64,000 nucleotides of DNA from positions 16,453,203 through 16,517,202 of the forward strand of contig CM044875.1 in NCBI GenBank assembly GCA_024500155.1, in the 5' to 3' direction. The position numbers were made by a program, and so were the translations under genes. This DNA is from Chenopodium formosanum (Eukaryota > Streptophyta > Magnoliopsida > Caryophyllales > Amaranthaceae). Positions within the stretch are counted from its first letter, which is position 1; each line of letters begins with the position of its first letter. Positions 45,945 through 60,000 of the stretch are shown one piece after another. Under the pieces are notes generated by a model, which had not been told where the DNA came from, made no database searches, and was given only the letters and a program-made list of their open reading frames with translations.

Positions 45945-47518
45945 AAAAAGAGTAAATATGTGATTAATTACTCACTTTTCGTGTTTCCTTGAATTGCTAC
46001 ATCATGAATAAATTTTTAGTAATTTCAATAAAAATATAAATCAAATTGAAATAATTAAATTAAATAAGAAATAAAGTTGATTTGGTCCAAACTCATAGTT
46101 AATTCTACCTTTCATGCCTTGGTTTAAGTATAGAACTTCGGGTCAAGTATGGACTCCTTGGAGTGCTTAGGGAAAGTATTATGAGAGAATAGGGAGGCAA
46201 ATATTTAGGCTAAATAGGGAGAAGAAAATGATTTTTAGTGTAGCTAGGGAGAAAGAGAATGATTTTTGGTGCCCTGAAACTGAGGAAATCAGGTTCGTAT
46301 TTATAGAGAAAAAGAGTAGGGTGAAGCTCGTAACCCTATGAATGAAAAACTCTGTAGAAAAAACCCTAATTAAACGCTGCGTCATGGTGTGTGTGCCGTG
46401 ACACGATGCTGGACATCGTGACACGGTGCACAGCACTGTCACGCGGTGTGCATATCTTTTGATCCGTAACTTGTAATAGGGCATATAATATATCATTGGA
46501 AAGCTTATCAAGTCTACTTTCCAACCCAATTAGAATCAGGTCAAAATATTTTGTAAATTTTAATACATGGTCGTTTTAGTGAAAGGGTGTTGGTTTTGGG
46601 CCGAGTTTAGGGTTGTGCTCATATCTTCTTCATTTTAAATCGGAATTGGGCTTATGATATATCGTTGGAAAACTTATTGAAAGGCCTATCCAACCAAATA
46701 ATATTTGCATCAAAACTATAGATCCACAATATCAGTTTATCTCGATTTTTTATGTGGACAAGAAAAGAGGAAAATAAGTTATGGTTTAGCAAAATGGTTA
46801 AGAATTGGGTTGGTTATGCAATGTATTGAATTATATATGGATTTAAGCACTCCAAATATTAAATACTCAACTCGACCAATAATGGTGATGAATGGTTGTT
46901 AATCATCGGGTTTGGATTTGGGGAGATATTGTTAAGTGTCAACAATGATGATGATGGTGGCAATGATGGTGATAATGGGAGTGATCCTGAGTATAATCCA
47001 AAGAAGTACAAGGAGGTAAAAGACAAAATTGACAATGTCATTATTTGAAGATCTTAGACTAACTTTTCCTTAGTGTTTTAAGCATTTATTTCATTCTTTA
47101 TTTATAGTTACAATTTAATAAAGTGTTGCGCATGACTAATAAGTAGCAAAGCTACATTTGGGCGGGATATTCAAAATATTTCTTTCCATTATTTCAATAA
47201 AGTATTAATTATTCTTTTCTTATTCATTTCAATCTTCAACCAAGCCTGTCGAGTGTCATTTATCATTTTTATTTATGTAAATGGTATCAAGGGAAATGAC
47301 TCAAAAATAATTTTTGTGATGTGCTTACCTAAGTGAAATGGTTGCATGACAACCAATACAATGTGTTCAATTATTAGTAAGAGAAATGAATAGGTTCTTC
47401 TACTATAATTCAAAATGACTCCTTATATGCTTGAATTAAAGTAGCTTGGTTGTTGTCTAGTTACAACAAAGTTGTGACCAACCTAATAGTAGTCATTTCT
47501 TTATTCAGGAGGACTAGG
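45945..47518. other. LTR-like AT-rich sequence
   Basis: No gene. GTGTGCCGTGACACGATG and related inverted CGTGACAC motifs lie near 46390-46450. Phrases such as ATATATCATTGGAAAGCTTA occur twice (46487, 46656), as seen in plant gypsy LTRs. Boundaries not found. Confidence 0.4.
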
Positions 47519-48775
47519 ATGGCAAGGAGAAACAACAATAACAATGAATAGAATGAAGTATTAAGGCAACTAATTGTTGTATCTCAACAGTTAGCTCCTT
47601 AAAATGATCAAAAATCTAGAATAAAGGAAATTAAGAGTTTGTTATATACACCCAGGTACACGGTGAACCTAAGGGTATTTGTTTGCTCACTTAATGATAA
47701 AATGAGAAATAATCATAGAAATGAGCAAACAATACCTTGTATATAACAATCTCTAAAGGAAATTTATTCGTCGTCGATCATTTAGATTACAATGGAGATC
47801 CTTAGATGCTCAAATTGTTCATTTTAGAGGAAATATATTTTATTAATGGTTTAAAAAGAATTATTGCCTCCAAATTAAATGTGAAATGCTAAAATTCCCT
47901 ATATATACATTTTAAAAAGTATTAGAAAACACTTATAAATAGTGTGAGGATAATTATATTCTTAAAATATTTGTTTACCTATATGCCCCTATTAATATGA
48001 TGTTTATTGCCTCTAATTAACCTTGTGTAATTTAATGATTTAAGTTTTATAAATAGTGTTTGAACATTTATATAGAGTACCCTGATCTCTAAAATGTAAC
48101 TATTTCTTATGCTTATTTAATGATGTTTATTTATTTATTTGATGCTTTGGGTTATTAGTGGGATCTATATTTCTATTATTTGACATCTCCTTCAATTTTG
48201 CACCCAAGGAGTATTTGTTTGAGAAATCTTATGAATCTATTTTGGAATATACTTGGATAATTGATGAAATAGTTGGTTATGATGAACTATGGAGGTTGAG
48301 AATGAAGGAGAGCTAGAGAGATTATTAAGTGCCTTGCTAATTGAATCGTCCATATTTGAGGAAATTGGAGAAAAGCAAGTTAAGGATAAATTATTGAAGA
48401 AAGAAGAGATGATAAGGAAGTGTCTAATGAGTTGTTTATTAATTGGGGTGAGTTATGGAGGCGTAACTCTTTTCTTTAAGAGGGGTAGAATGCGATGTAA
48501 TTTCACGCTTTATATCTTATTTTGCTATTTATTGCTTAATTTTGCATGATTTTACTCATTGTTGCATAATATTATTGTGTTTGCATGCTATTAAAGTGTG
48601 TAAACTTTGGCCAAGTACGATTTTTTTTCAGTATAAGTATGACTTTGTTGAGTATATATGTGTTAAGAAGCAAGCAATTTACAGTAATACAAATCAAAAG
48701 TTTTTGAATAATTTTGAGAAATTATGGATTTTTGGTTAAGTTTTGAGGACGAAACTTCTTTTAAGAGGGGTAGAT
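47519..48775 (+). pseudogene. Deleted gypsy internal region
   Basis: Starts with a gag-like ATG (MARRNNNNNE, then a stop, then RQLIVVSQQLAP), as in chromovirus gag proteins. It ends with GAGGACGAAACTTCTTTTAA and GAGGGGTAGA just before the next LTR, the usual gypsy 3' end. Most of gag and all of pol are missing. Confidence 0.5.
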
Positions 48776-51114
48776 TGTAATTCCCATGATATTGTATTTA
48801 TTATAATTTTATTGTATTATTAATTATATGATTATTTTACAATAATTATATAATTTTATAAATATTTTGAAAATAAAAAATTAAGTTTAAGCTATTTAGT
48901 CATTACAAGCTATTGTCAATAATCATTCTACATTCTACCCATGCAATTAAGAGCCTAGTCCAAATTACTTCAAGCCCAACTTTACATCTTATTCCTAACC
49001 TTTGTACAAATTTTACCCTACACCCTAGTGTAGGGTTTTCTACCTACACCCCTCCGAAGCTACGCCGTTTTATAGTTGTTCCAGTTTTGTTTTGACGGTA
49101 AGCTTAGTTATTCCATTATCTTTTTTTTATTTTTTTATTTTTTATTTTTTTTTATTTTGTTATAAGTACTTTCCTTTCATATCATTCAAGCTATGTATAT
49201 GATTTTAATACCTATATTCATTATTCTCTCTCCAACATTTTATCTCTCTTCAATTGATCTTCATGATTTTACTACCTATATTCTCTCTCTTGAGGTTGCC
49301 TTTCTCTATCATTCATCTGAGTTCATTTAATTTTTTTAGCTATTTTTTTCTTCTGATTTTGATATTTTGCGTTGTTCATTAAAGGATAATTCTTCGGTTG
49401 CCGATTTCGATTGTGATTGTGAAGTTATGTTTCTATCTGGGTATTGGATTTGTAGATTCACTTGTATGTGAGTTATTAAGATCTTAATTTGGTTATTTTT
49501 GTTTATCAATTCTTTGTTTTGTTTTTGTATAATGCTCTGTTTATATTTCAATTTTTTATGTCTTCATTTTGTTATTCGATTTATTTTCAGTTGTTTTAAG
49601 GAAAAATGGAAACTAATAATCCCACCTTTGGGTTTTCTGCTCAAAACAATCTCTTCTTTTCAAAATCCCAAAATAATCCCACCTTTAACCCTCATATTCT
49701 CAAAATGTTCCTTTTTACCCATAACCTGTTTAACAGGTTGATTTTTTTTTTTTATTTCTTAAATCTCTCCTCCCTAACCTCTTCAATGGCAACTCCACCA
49801 TTATCACCACCCCTCCATAAACTAGACCACCACTTAATCAACACCACCACACCACTACTTCACCCAACCTCGCCGCCTGGCCCAGCAGACCCCCCTACCA
49901 CCGCACCACAACACCCAACCTTGCCTCCTGGTCCAGCAGACCTTAACCACCGCACCACACCACCCTACCTACTACCTGGTCCAGCATACCCCCTACCCAA
50001 TCCCTAAACCCGACCACCCTCAAATCCCAAAATTTGTTTTGCATTCTCTTTTTCATCCCTAGCTAACCCCCTCACCTAACCCCTGACTACCGCATCACAC
50101 CACCCAAAGTCAAGGTCTGTTTTACCGTAACCGCCGCCGTTGCAAACAACAACAATTTTCTTAGCTCAAAGTTATTTCGATCTAAATCGAGTGTTGTGAG
50201 AATGTGAGTTCATCGTCGATTTCAGTGGTTGGAGGTTGTTCGTCTTCGAGAAACGGGGAAATGGGTTAAAGGTTGGGGCTTAGTTCGTCGACGGGAAGAG
50301 GTTAGAGATTGGATACGGCGAGGAAGGGAGTGGGGCTGGCAAGGTCAGGGAAGGGCGGCTGGGCTGGCAGGGGGAGGGGAGCTCCGACAGGGGGAGGTAC
50401 TTGGGGAAGAAGACATGTTTTTATTTTTTTAATTAATCTTATTTTTATTAATTTTTTTTTAAAAAAACCAATCAGAAGGTGACACATGGCAAGTCACCTT
50501 CTGAAATAGGTTACCAATTTACAAACCGGTAAAAGGCTTGTTTTGAGCAGAGCAGAAAATAAAGGATTATTAGTTTCCATTTTTCCTTGTTTTAATTTGT
50601 GATTATAATATGTTAGCTATATTACGTGTTCGCTTATGGACAATTAAAATTACCTTTTGATTGATCATAAATTTTATTGTTGTTATGGCTTATTATGATG
50701 AACATTATTTGGTTGTTGTTACTTGTAATTTAGAGAATTGCGTGAATTTTTTTCATACATTTAATTTACTTTATTATTTGGTTCTTTAGTGATCAAATCT
50801 ACAATGCTAAATAATCATTTATATTTTTACAATATGCACTTTTGTTATTAATATATTAATTGATTTATACTCATTTTTAAGGTGATAAATGATCATTTGT
50901 CTATATAGTTTTTTTTTTTTTTTTTTTTTTTTTAATAATATTATATGTTAAATTTTTATTTGATCAAATTTATAATGCTAAATAATCATGCACTTTTGTT
51001 ATTGATATACTAATTGAATCATGTTCATTTTAATTTTAAGTGATAAATGACCAATTGTATATATAGTTTTGTCTTTGCATGATAATATCACATGTTTAAA
51101 TTTTAAAGTTAAAG

Positions 51115-53680
51115 TCTTGGAGGGTTTAGCTCATGTTTAGGGCGATTAACTATCATGTGCTGATCTTCAATGGCAAGAAAGAAGAAATCATCTCCTAATA
51201 ATTCATCTATGGCGAATGCGGCTAGACTCGTGGTAAGCAGTAATAACCATATTTCTCCTTCTTTGGGAGGTATTGGTCCAATAACTTTGACTCGAACACT
51301 TGGATCAAGATCTGGATTGCATTCTGGATCTAAGATGGTATTATCCCCTTTATTTCATCCTAGTGTTGGATTGGTAACTCGAGAGGATTACAATAAGAAT
51401 ATGCTTGTGGGCAATCGAGCTTTGGGTATTCCAGATATTATCAATGGAAAAGTAACTTCTGGGACTGGAGGAGATACCACAACTCCTGTTGTAGAGGATG
51501 AAACCCATAAACTGGATGATATGGGTGAAGTGGTGAAGGAGCATGAAAACCCATTACCTGTGGGAAATACCGGAGGGAATACACCTGCTCAAAGGCGGCT
51601 TGACATGAATGGACAAGCTTCAAAGTTGTCCAGTTTCTTTCACAAGTCTCCATTGACTAGCAAAGGGGTTGCACTGTAGTTTGTTGCTCCGATTGTGAAG
51701 GAAGGGAAAATGGTTGCTCAGATGCAGAAAGCTAAAATTGATGCTATGAGTAAGAAATGGATGTCCTCTATCATTATGTATATTGTAGATGATACTCCTA
51801 CACTTACTGTTGTTAAGAGGTATGTGGCTTCAATCTGGAATCAGGTTCAAACGCCTAATATTTTTCTTCATGATGATGGGTATTTTTTGTTGCATTTTCA
51901 TTCTATTGAGGATAGAGATGTGATTTTAGCTGGGGGGGGGGCCTTATTCTTTTCTTAATAAGCCTGTAATAATTGAACCATGGTCTGCTAGTTTCAATTT
52001 CTATGAGGAGATATTAAAGGTTATTCCATTCTAGATTAAACTTCCGATTCTCCCTCTTAATTGTTGGAGTGCTGATTCTTTAAGTAGGATAGCAAGTACA
52101 CTTAGCGTTCCTCTGTTTGCTGATGATTGCACTACTAGGCAGCAGATAGTATCTTTTTCTCGTATTCTTGTGGAAATGGATGTTACTAAGACTTTTCCGG
52201 ACCATGTTTGGATTGAGGATGAATTATAGGTGGAATTTAAGCAGGTTATTGTTTATAATTGGAAGCCTTCTTATTGTGCTAAGTGCTCTATGCCAGGGCA
52301 TGATTGCTCGATTGTTGGTAAACCTATTTAGAAACCTGCAATTAAACAGACCACCAAGCAAATCTGGGTGCCTAAGAAGCAGCAACAAGGTCAGATTTCA
52401 TTTCCTGTCCAAGTAGCTACTCTAGACCATCAGACTCTTGCTGTTACTCAATCTGGAGCGGATGTTGGTTGGCGAGTTTCTACTAAGAAGTCAAAGAACA
52501 GGGGGGTACCTTTAAGCACTTCTAATACTTTTGATCAATTGCAAGAGCCGAATATGCAGAAAATAGACATGGGGAATGATTTGCCTTAGGAGGATATTTT
52601 GGAGATTATAACTGATATGGTTCTTTCTAGAGCCAAATCTTGGACCTCTAGATTTTTATCTTATGCTAGAAGACTCCAATTGGTCAAGGTGATTCTACTT
52701 AGCTTTAATCCTATTGGTGTCAAATCTTTATTATCCCCAAAAAGGCTATTAAAGAAATCCAAAGATATTGCAAACTCTTTTTATGGACTAGTAGCACTGA
52801 TGCTTAAAAGAAAGCCTTAGTCTTCTGGCAATACCCCAAAGCTGCTGTGTGTAAGCTTTTATGGGCTATTTCATACAAAAAAGATAAGCTTTGGGTAAGG
52901 TACGTGGATGCTTATTATGTCAGAGGCGGGAATCTGAGTGAGGTGAATTGTCAGACTATGTCTTGGGCTTTGAGGAAATTTTTAACCGTATAAATCTGAT
53001 AACCAGTGCTGGTGGCTGGGACAGTTTTATCAAAGGGGCTTCCTTTTCTATTAAGAGTATGTATAAGTTTCTTCATGGCATTCATGGAAAAGTCGGCTGG
53101 AGTAGAGTCCTTTGCAATAATCAGGCTTCCCCCCGAAGCTTATTTATTACTTGGCTTGCCATTTGCAACAGACTACCTACTTGGACAGGCTTTCTTCCTA
53201 GGGTATCACTTCTGATACTATGTGCAAATTGTGTGGTTCTTGTTCTAAATCTATTGAGCATCTGTTTTTCAAGTGCAATTTTTCTACTTAGATTTGGGCT
53301 GCTGCGCTACAGAAGCTGTATTTTCCAGAGAGGGCCTGGTTCCTTTACTTTAGAGCTGCAATGGGCTATCAAATGTGGGAAAATAGACACTGCTAAACAC
53401 AAGCTCTTTTTGGTATATTTTGCTGAAAGCTTGTCTCCTATTTGGATCCAGAGGAATGAAGTTGTATTTAATTAACATCATATGACTGCTAATGCTCTGA
53501 TGAAGAATATTTCTTTTAGAGTGGCTTGCAGGTGTAATAAATGGCGTCGTGAGATTCTCATTGTAAAGTGATTTTTTTGGTTTCGCTTTTTTTTTTTTGG
53601 GTGCTTTGGATGCTAGTTTTTGGTGTAATGTTTTGTTTCCTTCGTGATTAATAAAATTCTTTTAATTGCCAAAAAAGAAA
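51115..53680 (+). pseudogene. Internally deleted LINE (L1-type)
   Basis: ORF1 part (51170 to about 52590): an N-terminal Ser-rich region, then a DUF4283-like domain (LHDDGYFLLHFHSIEDRDVI, IIEPWSASFNF) and a CCHC-like knuckle (CAKCSMPGHDC). It is broken by TAG at 51677, by a G run at about 51932 that shifts the frame, and by further stops. From about 52595 the sequence jumps to the C-terminal end of ORF2 (RAKSWTSRFLSYARRLQLVK, then a zf-RVT-like WLAICNRLPTWTGFL). Endonuclease and most of reverse transcriptase are deleted. The 3' end TTAATAAAATTCTTTTAATT and CCAAAAAAG is typical of plant LINEs. Possible imperfect target duplication AAATT(TT)AAAGTT. Confidence 0.8.
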
Positions 53681-55488
53681 TTAAAGTTGAGCATATGCAC
53701 TTTTGTTATTGAACATTCTATTCATTAATGATTGATCATTTTTTAAACTGTCTATGTTCATTTATGATTGCACATTATTAAATTTATGCAAGTCTAAGTT
53801 ATTAGGCAAATAATTTAAATAAGCTTTTCAAAATGTATAACAAATATGATTTTTCTTTTTAGGAATGGTTTTGGAATTCGACTTGGAAAGAGTAAGTAGC
53901 GAGCAAATGATTCATTATTGATGAAATAATTTGTTTGTTCTAATGAACGTTATGAAGATGATAAGTGTAGGACTAATAGGTGTTATGAGGGAAGCTTGAT
54001 ATTCAAACTGGTTGTTTAGCTTTTGTACAGTTTCACAATAATCATTTAGGTGTTTGGACATGTACAAGACATGAAATAGTACATTATTATGATTTATAAA
54101 TGATTCTTGTTGAAAAGAGACATTTATTATGGAGAAATATTTTATTTACTTAAATTAAATAAGGAGTAAAATTTTGAATAAATTTTCAATATAATGTAAA
54201 ATTAATGCAATTACAATAATATCACCATTCTAAACTATTACAACGGTTGTATCTTAAACGTAAAAGTGAACATCTTTAACTTCCAAAATATACATATGCG
54301 TAGTTTAAAATGAAATACATATAGTAGAATAGAATTATATATCCTCCTTGTTGCACCCTAATCCAATGTATCATCTATGTTTTCTTGAAAATTATAATCT
54401 CGATGTAATATATATGTCGCTTCATCTTACTTATTTAGTAATTCTGTAAAATAAGAGATCATTTTTTTAAAAAAAAAAATTTATAATTATCATAAACACA
54501 CAATCAGCAAAAAAAACATTTAAGAATACCTTAAAAAACATTTATAAATACAAAATTGAACGTACTATAGGAAAATGAACTCCTTTTTATATGATATTAA
54601 GTTTATAGTTAATATGAACATCTCTCAATACAAAAATAAACATGAATTAAATAAATTTGAATGAAGATTTATCAATGCGTAAATGAATAGAAATCAAAAT
54701 CTAAATGAACATTTATTAATATATGTGAATGATGACCATAAATCAATACTCCCGTAAACGTTTTATTATCATCAAAGTGAGATTGCATATGTATCAAAAT
54801 TATATACAAATGAAGTATTATAAGATAATGTTTGAAACTAGATTTCTATTAAATTAAATACTGCTCATTTTATTTCCACAAAATGAGCAGTACTATTTTT
54901 GATTTTTTATAAATTAGCATATACTTTATTATCATCATGATTAAAAATGAACATTTGATTATCTTAAAATGAGCACTAGAAATACAATATAATACATATC
55001 GATTTAAAGATATACAAAAATGAACATTATAAATATGTGAATGCAAATGTAGCTAGATAAGAATGAACAATTTATAGGTATCAATATTTAAACAAAAATC
55101 TATTTGTTTTTGAATTAATAATTCTGCATCAATATCCAAATAGACATCTATCGATACAAATATTAGCATGTACGTAGAAACAATAACCAAATGATGTTTA
55201 TGAATATATTTTCACATGAGACTGAATATTAGTAATAAATTAATAAAATCCAAGTGAATAATATCTTTCAATATGATAATGAGCATTAAAGTACGAATAA
55301 ACATCTAATAAAATTCTAATGATCATTTGATCTATTAATATGTGAATGAACATATATTCATATTATAATGATCATCAATCAAAATGAGAATGAACATTTA
55401 TCAAAAATTAATTTTCACTATAAATTAATTATTTCCAAATAAATACAAACTCATTTCGAAATTCCTTGGATATATAGAAAAGAATTAA

Positions 55489-55491
<3 letters not shown>

Positions 55492-55522
<31 letters not shown>
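55492..55522. repeat. (AT)n microsatellite
   Basis: About 15 AT units within the right half of the 7.3-kb element. Confidence 0.9.
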
Positions 55523-55526
<4 letters not shown>

Positions 55527-56433
55527 GAACTTTTAAAAAAAATTTGATGATAATCTATTAATATGTGAATGATAATTTATTAGTATCGTTAATAAACATA
55601 TATAAAAACGAGAATGAACATCTATCATAGTAAGAATGAACATTTTATCAAAAAGAAAAATTAAATTCTTAGTAATCCTACAAAATAACTCAATTAATCC
55701 AGAAAATTACAATTGTCATTTTGAGTCCAATAATTTTATAATTCAAGAACATACCATACAATTAATTCAACACAAAGTTAGAGAATTCTAAATCATAACA
55801 TAATCCAACCCTAATTATATTACTTTCACAAAAATAAAAAAATAAAATAAAATAAAATAAATATAGACTTCAAAAACTCTTACTAATATTTTTTAGATAT
55901 AGAGAAGAAATTGAAGTATAAGGCAAATATTACAACGAAAAAATCGGCGACAAATGTAAGAAGATTTCGGTGACGCTGATAACAATGGAAAATTACAATC
56001 AATTTGCACTCCTTTTGAAGTAGCAGAAGAAGGACATGGTTGATTGAGGAGAGAGAAAATGAAGAATTGTGGTCTTTGAAAGTTTAGAGAGATAAACAAG
56101 AATTGTGGTTTTTGGAGATAGAAAATGAAGATGACGAAGGAAGCTCTTGAAATCAGTAATATATTAACCAAAAAAAAAAAAAAATCTGGTATATATATTC
56201 ATGGTAGTGGGAGGGGTTTAATATACTGCGTTTAAGGGGGAGGGGGCGGTGTAGGTAGTGTTAGCTACACTAGGTGTATAGTTTTTATATATTTGGGCCT
56301 AAACTAGTCATCCTAATTCTATTAAAACTAAGAAACAACAATCCCTCAAGCCCAAATCCTTATTTTAATCAAAGCTAACCTTACTCCTTATTTTTCCACC
56401 AAAAACTTACATATAATACTCCCTTCTCCCTTA

Positions 56434-56692
56434 CTCCCTCTGTCCTATAATACATAACACAGTCAAACATTGCACACATACCAATGCACTAGTTTGACTT
56501 TAATTTTATATAAATAAATATCAATGAAAATTATTTTTAAAATTATATTATGAAATTTTATATTAAAACCTATCTAATAATATATTTTGTGATAAAATAT
56601 ATTTTTATTATGTTAGTTAAAAATCATGGTTAAACCTAATGCATGAATAGTGAAAAAAGTCCAACGCCTCATGTATTGTGGGACGGAGGGAG
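56434..56692. mobile_element. Stowaway MITE (259 bp)
   Basis: Inverted ends CTCCCTCTGTCC and GGGACGGAGGGAG, flanked by TA (56432-56433, 56693-56694). AT-rich interior that folds on itself. Confidence 0.93.
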
Positions 56693-56895
56693 TATAATAT
56701 TGCTGCTACTTCATCCTTTTTGCTTCCCCTAATTTCACGACTTCAAAAAAAAATTGACACTGCTGCATCAGCCACCGACGCACCCCTACTGCCACCGTCA
56801 ACTACACCGCAGTACCACCCCGCAGCATTAGCGACCAGTTCGCCCCCTTTCTTCCCTCTTTGTTCTTTCTTTTTCTTAAAATATTTCAAGTTTTA

Positions 56896-56898
56896 ATC

Positions 56899-56942
<44 letters not shown>

Positions 56943-56943
56943 G
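56896..56943. repeat. (ATT)n microsatellite
   Basis: About 15 trinucleotide units. Confidence 0.95.
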
Positions 56944-57972
56944 AGTTAATAGAGTTTATTTGATATTAAAGACTATAAATTTATAAGTTATACTATGTTT
57001 AATTTAGTGAGTAAAATTTCAGATTTTATTTGATTGAGAAATATGGGTTTAAATCTTGGTTTTCATTATTTTAGAGCTTAAAAACGTGTTAGTCAAGTTA
57101 CTTAAATATATAGTGATTATATTATGTTAAAATTATATTTTTGATGATTAAAACTAATTTTCAAATTATTAAAGTTTTAATCTTGGGTTTAAATTGTATT
57201 GATTTAATGTGTTTCAAGTCTCTAATTTCATTGAGCGAAGGTTTTGGATATTTTATGTGATTATAAACTTGGAAAGTTTAAAGTTTGATTGCAGTAATAA
57301 ATTTTCAGATTTAAGTTATTGCTTTTGAAGTCTCTAATTGCATTGAATTGGTGAATTTTTGGGTTTAAAGCCTACTAAGTTAATATATAATGTAGGTAGT
57401 TTCAAAGATTACTATAATTTTAAGATTTTATGTACAAAGTAAATTTTCAGATTTTTATAAAGCTTTAAACTTGCTGTAATTTCATGTATATGGGTGTATT
57501 TTGAGGGAAACTTAAACAATTATATATAAGCTTTTAATTTTAATTAAAGAGAAGATTTTAAAGTGTTATTTAATTGGATTTTGAAGATCTTAAAATAAGT
57601 AAGTATTGCTGTAAAATTGGTTGTTTGAGTATTGATTGAGATTTTATTGATTGGTTTAGGAGAGAACTTCATAAAAGGTGATTTTTGGTTGGTAAAGTTG
57701 TTTACCAATTTGTTTAATCAAGGTATGTACAAGGATACGAAAAATCTTGACTTTAGGATCGGAGCATGTTTTAGGACTTGAAAATTTTAGAATCATGTTA
57801 GGATACTTGTGGATTGGTTGAAATTATGTTGTAGCAAGGTTGATTGGTAATTAATGTGATGATTGGTTTTGATTCATGTATGAAAAATGCGTATTGAATT
57901 ATCTTTTAAGTGTTATTTATGCATTAACTTGCAAGATGAGCTTAGAGGCAAAAGTACGTGAATATGTGGAAT

Positions 57973-58869
57973 GAAAATTTTTGACTTTTACCACCTCCAA
58001 AAAACCACTTATTTGCTTTTACCACCTAAATAAAAAAATATATATATTATTTTACCACCACATAAAAAAATAAAAGTTGGCTTTTACCATCAATCACCTC
58101 CAACTAACGGATTTCGTCCATCAATCCGTTAGTGGGGCTTACCATGTACACGTGTTTGGTATAATTTTAAAAAAAAAAACAAAAAAATTTAAAAAATAAT
58201 ATAAAAACTCAATCACCAACCGACTCCCGATCACCGTCGGGCCGGCTTCCAACTTGCCGCCGAACTTGCTACCAACCACATTGCCGGACCGTCTACCAAC
58301 CCCTCTGCCAGACTAGCTACCAGCCCCACCACCAACTGGCCACACAGCAACCACCGCACACCGCAACCACCGCCGCACAACGCACCAGCCTCAGCCATGG
58401 ATTCCGACCTCCTTCCACCGGATTTCGACCCCTTTTCCACCAATTTCCAACCTCAAAACCCTAGCCACTGAATTCCGACTACCCAATAAGCCCCCTCTGA
58501 CCGAATTCCGACCACTCCTAAACCCTAGTCACCACCAAATTTCTCAATCCTAAAACCCTAGCCACCACCTAATTCCGACCCCCTCCTTAGCCAACACCAA
58601 ATTCCGATCCTACCCTAGCCCCACCCGAAATTTTGACAACTGAGGTGAGTTGATTGCGTTGCCGGCTGGTTAACATGGTAGATCGGGGAAAATGAAGAAG
58701 AAACGTCAAAAAAGTGGGCCCTACTAACGGATTCATGGACGGAATCCGTTAGTTGGTGGTAAAATCCAATTTTTGGAAATTTTGTTGGTCGTAAAATAAA
58801 ACTTTTTTTTTATGTAGGTGGTAAAAGCAAATAAGTGGTATTTTGGAGGTGGTAAAAATCAAAATTTTC
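57973..58869. mobile_element. Mutator-like MITE (about 900 bp)
   Basis: Long inverted ends: GAAAATTTTTGACTTTTACC and, reversed, GAAAATTTTGATTTTTACC, both followed by ACCTCCAAAA and CCACTTATTTGCTTTTACC. Inner AACGGATTTCGTCCAT and its reverse. No target duplication visible. The middle is CA-rich, giving a spurious frame at 58231-58443. Confidence 0.8.
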
Positions 58870-60000
58870 TTATTTTTATTACTCGTTCATGATTATTGAA
58901 ATGGAATGAGTAAAGGGAGAATTAAAGTCTTATAAGACGAGGTTGAGAATTTGAGGTGTCTTATACACTTAAGGTGTTTCTAGACCGAGGTAGTTAAAAG
59001 ATTCAATATTAAATATTGCTTGTCACTAATAAATCAAGAATTGAATTGGAAATTTGAATTTTCTTGAATGATTAATATATGTTTGCTTGGTTGTATTGCT
59101 TCGTAGTTGAGTCATCGCCAAGATTCAACTTCTAAATCACGAGTAAAGTGCAAGATGGATGAGCAATAAAACTCTTAATTTGTGCACATCTAGAGTAATG
59201 ACAAACAGGGGTTGGGTACACGGGGTATTCGTGCATTTTTCTAGAGGCGTTCTGATCTACAGTCTCTTGTTTTCAAATACTTTTTAAAACTATAAAGAGT
59301 TGGATGAAATCTCATATTAGCTATGGTCACGAAATCGCGCACGTCTGCCATTAGATGTTTATTGATGTTTCCAAAAAGAGGCATGGGGTTTTTCTTTAAT
59401 TTATGTTCCAAACTGGAGCATGGAAGACAACCTTGTCTATTGCTTAATCCAATGAATAATATGAAATGAAGTAAACAATACTAATTATAAAAGTCTTATT
59501 AATGTTAACACTTGAGTCATATGTTTGAGTCAATAATTATTAGATTGTTGTGTGGTGATTGATAATTAGTAGCATACTAAGAATTCTTTGTTATACTTCG
59601 TAGCTTGTATGTTCTCAACGTTGCTGATTGCGTGCTTTGTGTGTCTTTTCTTGGTCATGACCTTTGCCTTTCAATAACCCTGTAATGATCCAATATTTAC
59701 ACTTTAATATTGGGGACGAAGCAAACGACTTATCACAGGTGTTTACATAGTTGGAATTGCATCAAGTTGTGGGAAAGTGAGTGGAGAGTTGATTAGTACT
59801 TGTAGTTTATCTTCTTGCATGAATATTAAACTTTCTTAAACTCTGGTTTGATTTATTTACTACTTTGAAAATTGGGTTTTGATTAAAGGCCTTAATGGTT
59901 ACAACTTCTAAGACTTAATTTGGTTTTGCGCATTAGTTTTGAAACTTTGTTTTAATTGAGTAGTTTTTCTGCTGCTAAATTCTGAATTAGCCTTAACGTT

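Larger units (their letters stand above)
49014..56275. mobile_element. Terminal-inverted-repeat element of about 7.3 kb
   Basis: Left end TACACCCTAGTGTAGGG with CTACCTACACCCC inside; right end, reversed, TACACCTAGTGTAGC with CTACCTACACCGCCCC. The left half has words like TGATAAATGATCATT and the right half many copies of AATGAACATTTATCA, their reverse complement. Both halves also hold leader-like CT-rich sequence. No transposase seen and no clear target duplication. Probably a Mutator-like or foldback element with captured sequence. It sits in the LTR at 48776 and contains a LINE. Confidence 0.55.
48776..60000 (+). mobile_element. Second old gypsy LTR, interrupted three times
   Basis: Starts TGTAATTCCCATGATATTG after the gypsy 3' motif. 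Continues outside the insertions at 49014-56275, 56434-56692 and 57973-58869. TTCTCAACGTTGCTGATTGC near 59612 and AGCCTTAACG...GGCGGTTGGTAA near 59990 parallel the LTR ending at 41562, so the two are related. The exact right end was not found. Confidence 0.4.

Noticed and set aside
49606..50007. Proline-rich 133-codon frame
   Set aside because: Low-complexity CA-rich sequence within the 7.3-kb element, no domain or promoter.
58231..58443. 70-codon minus-strand frame
   Set aside because: Lies in the CA-rich centre of a MITE.
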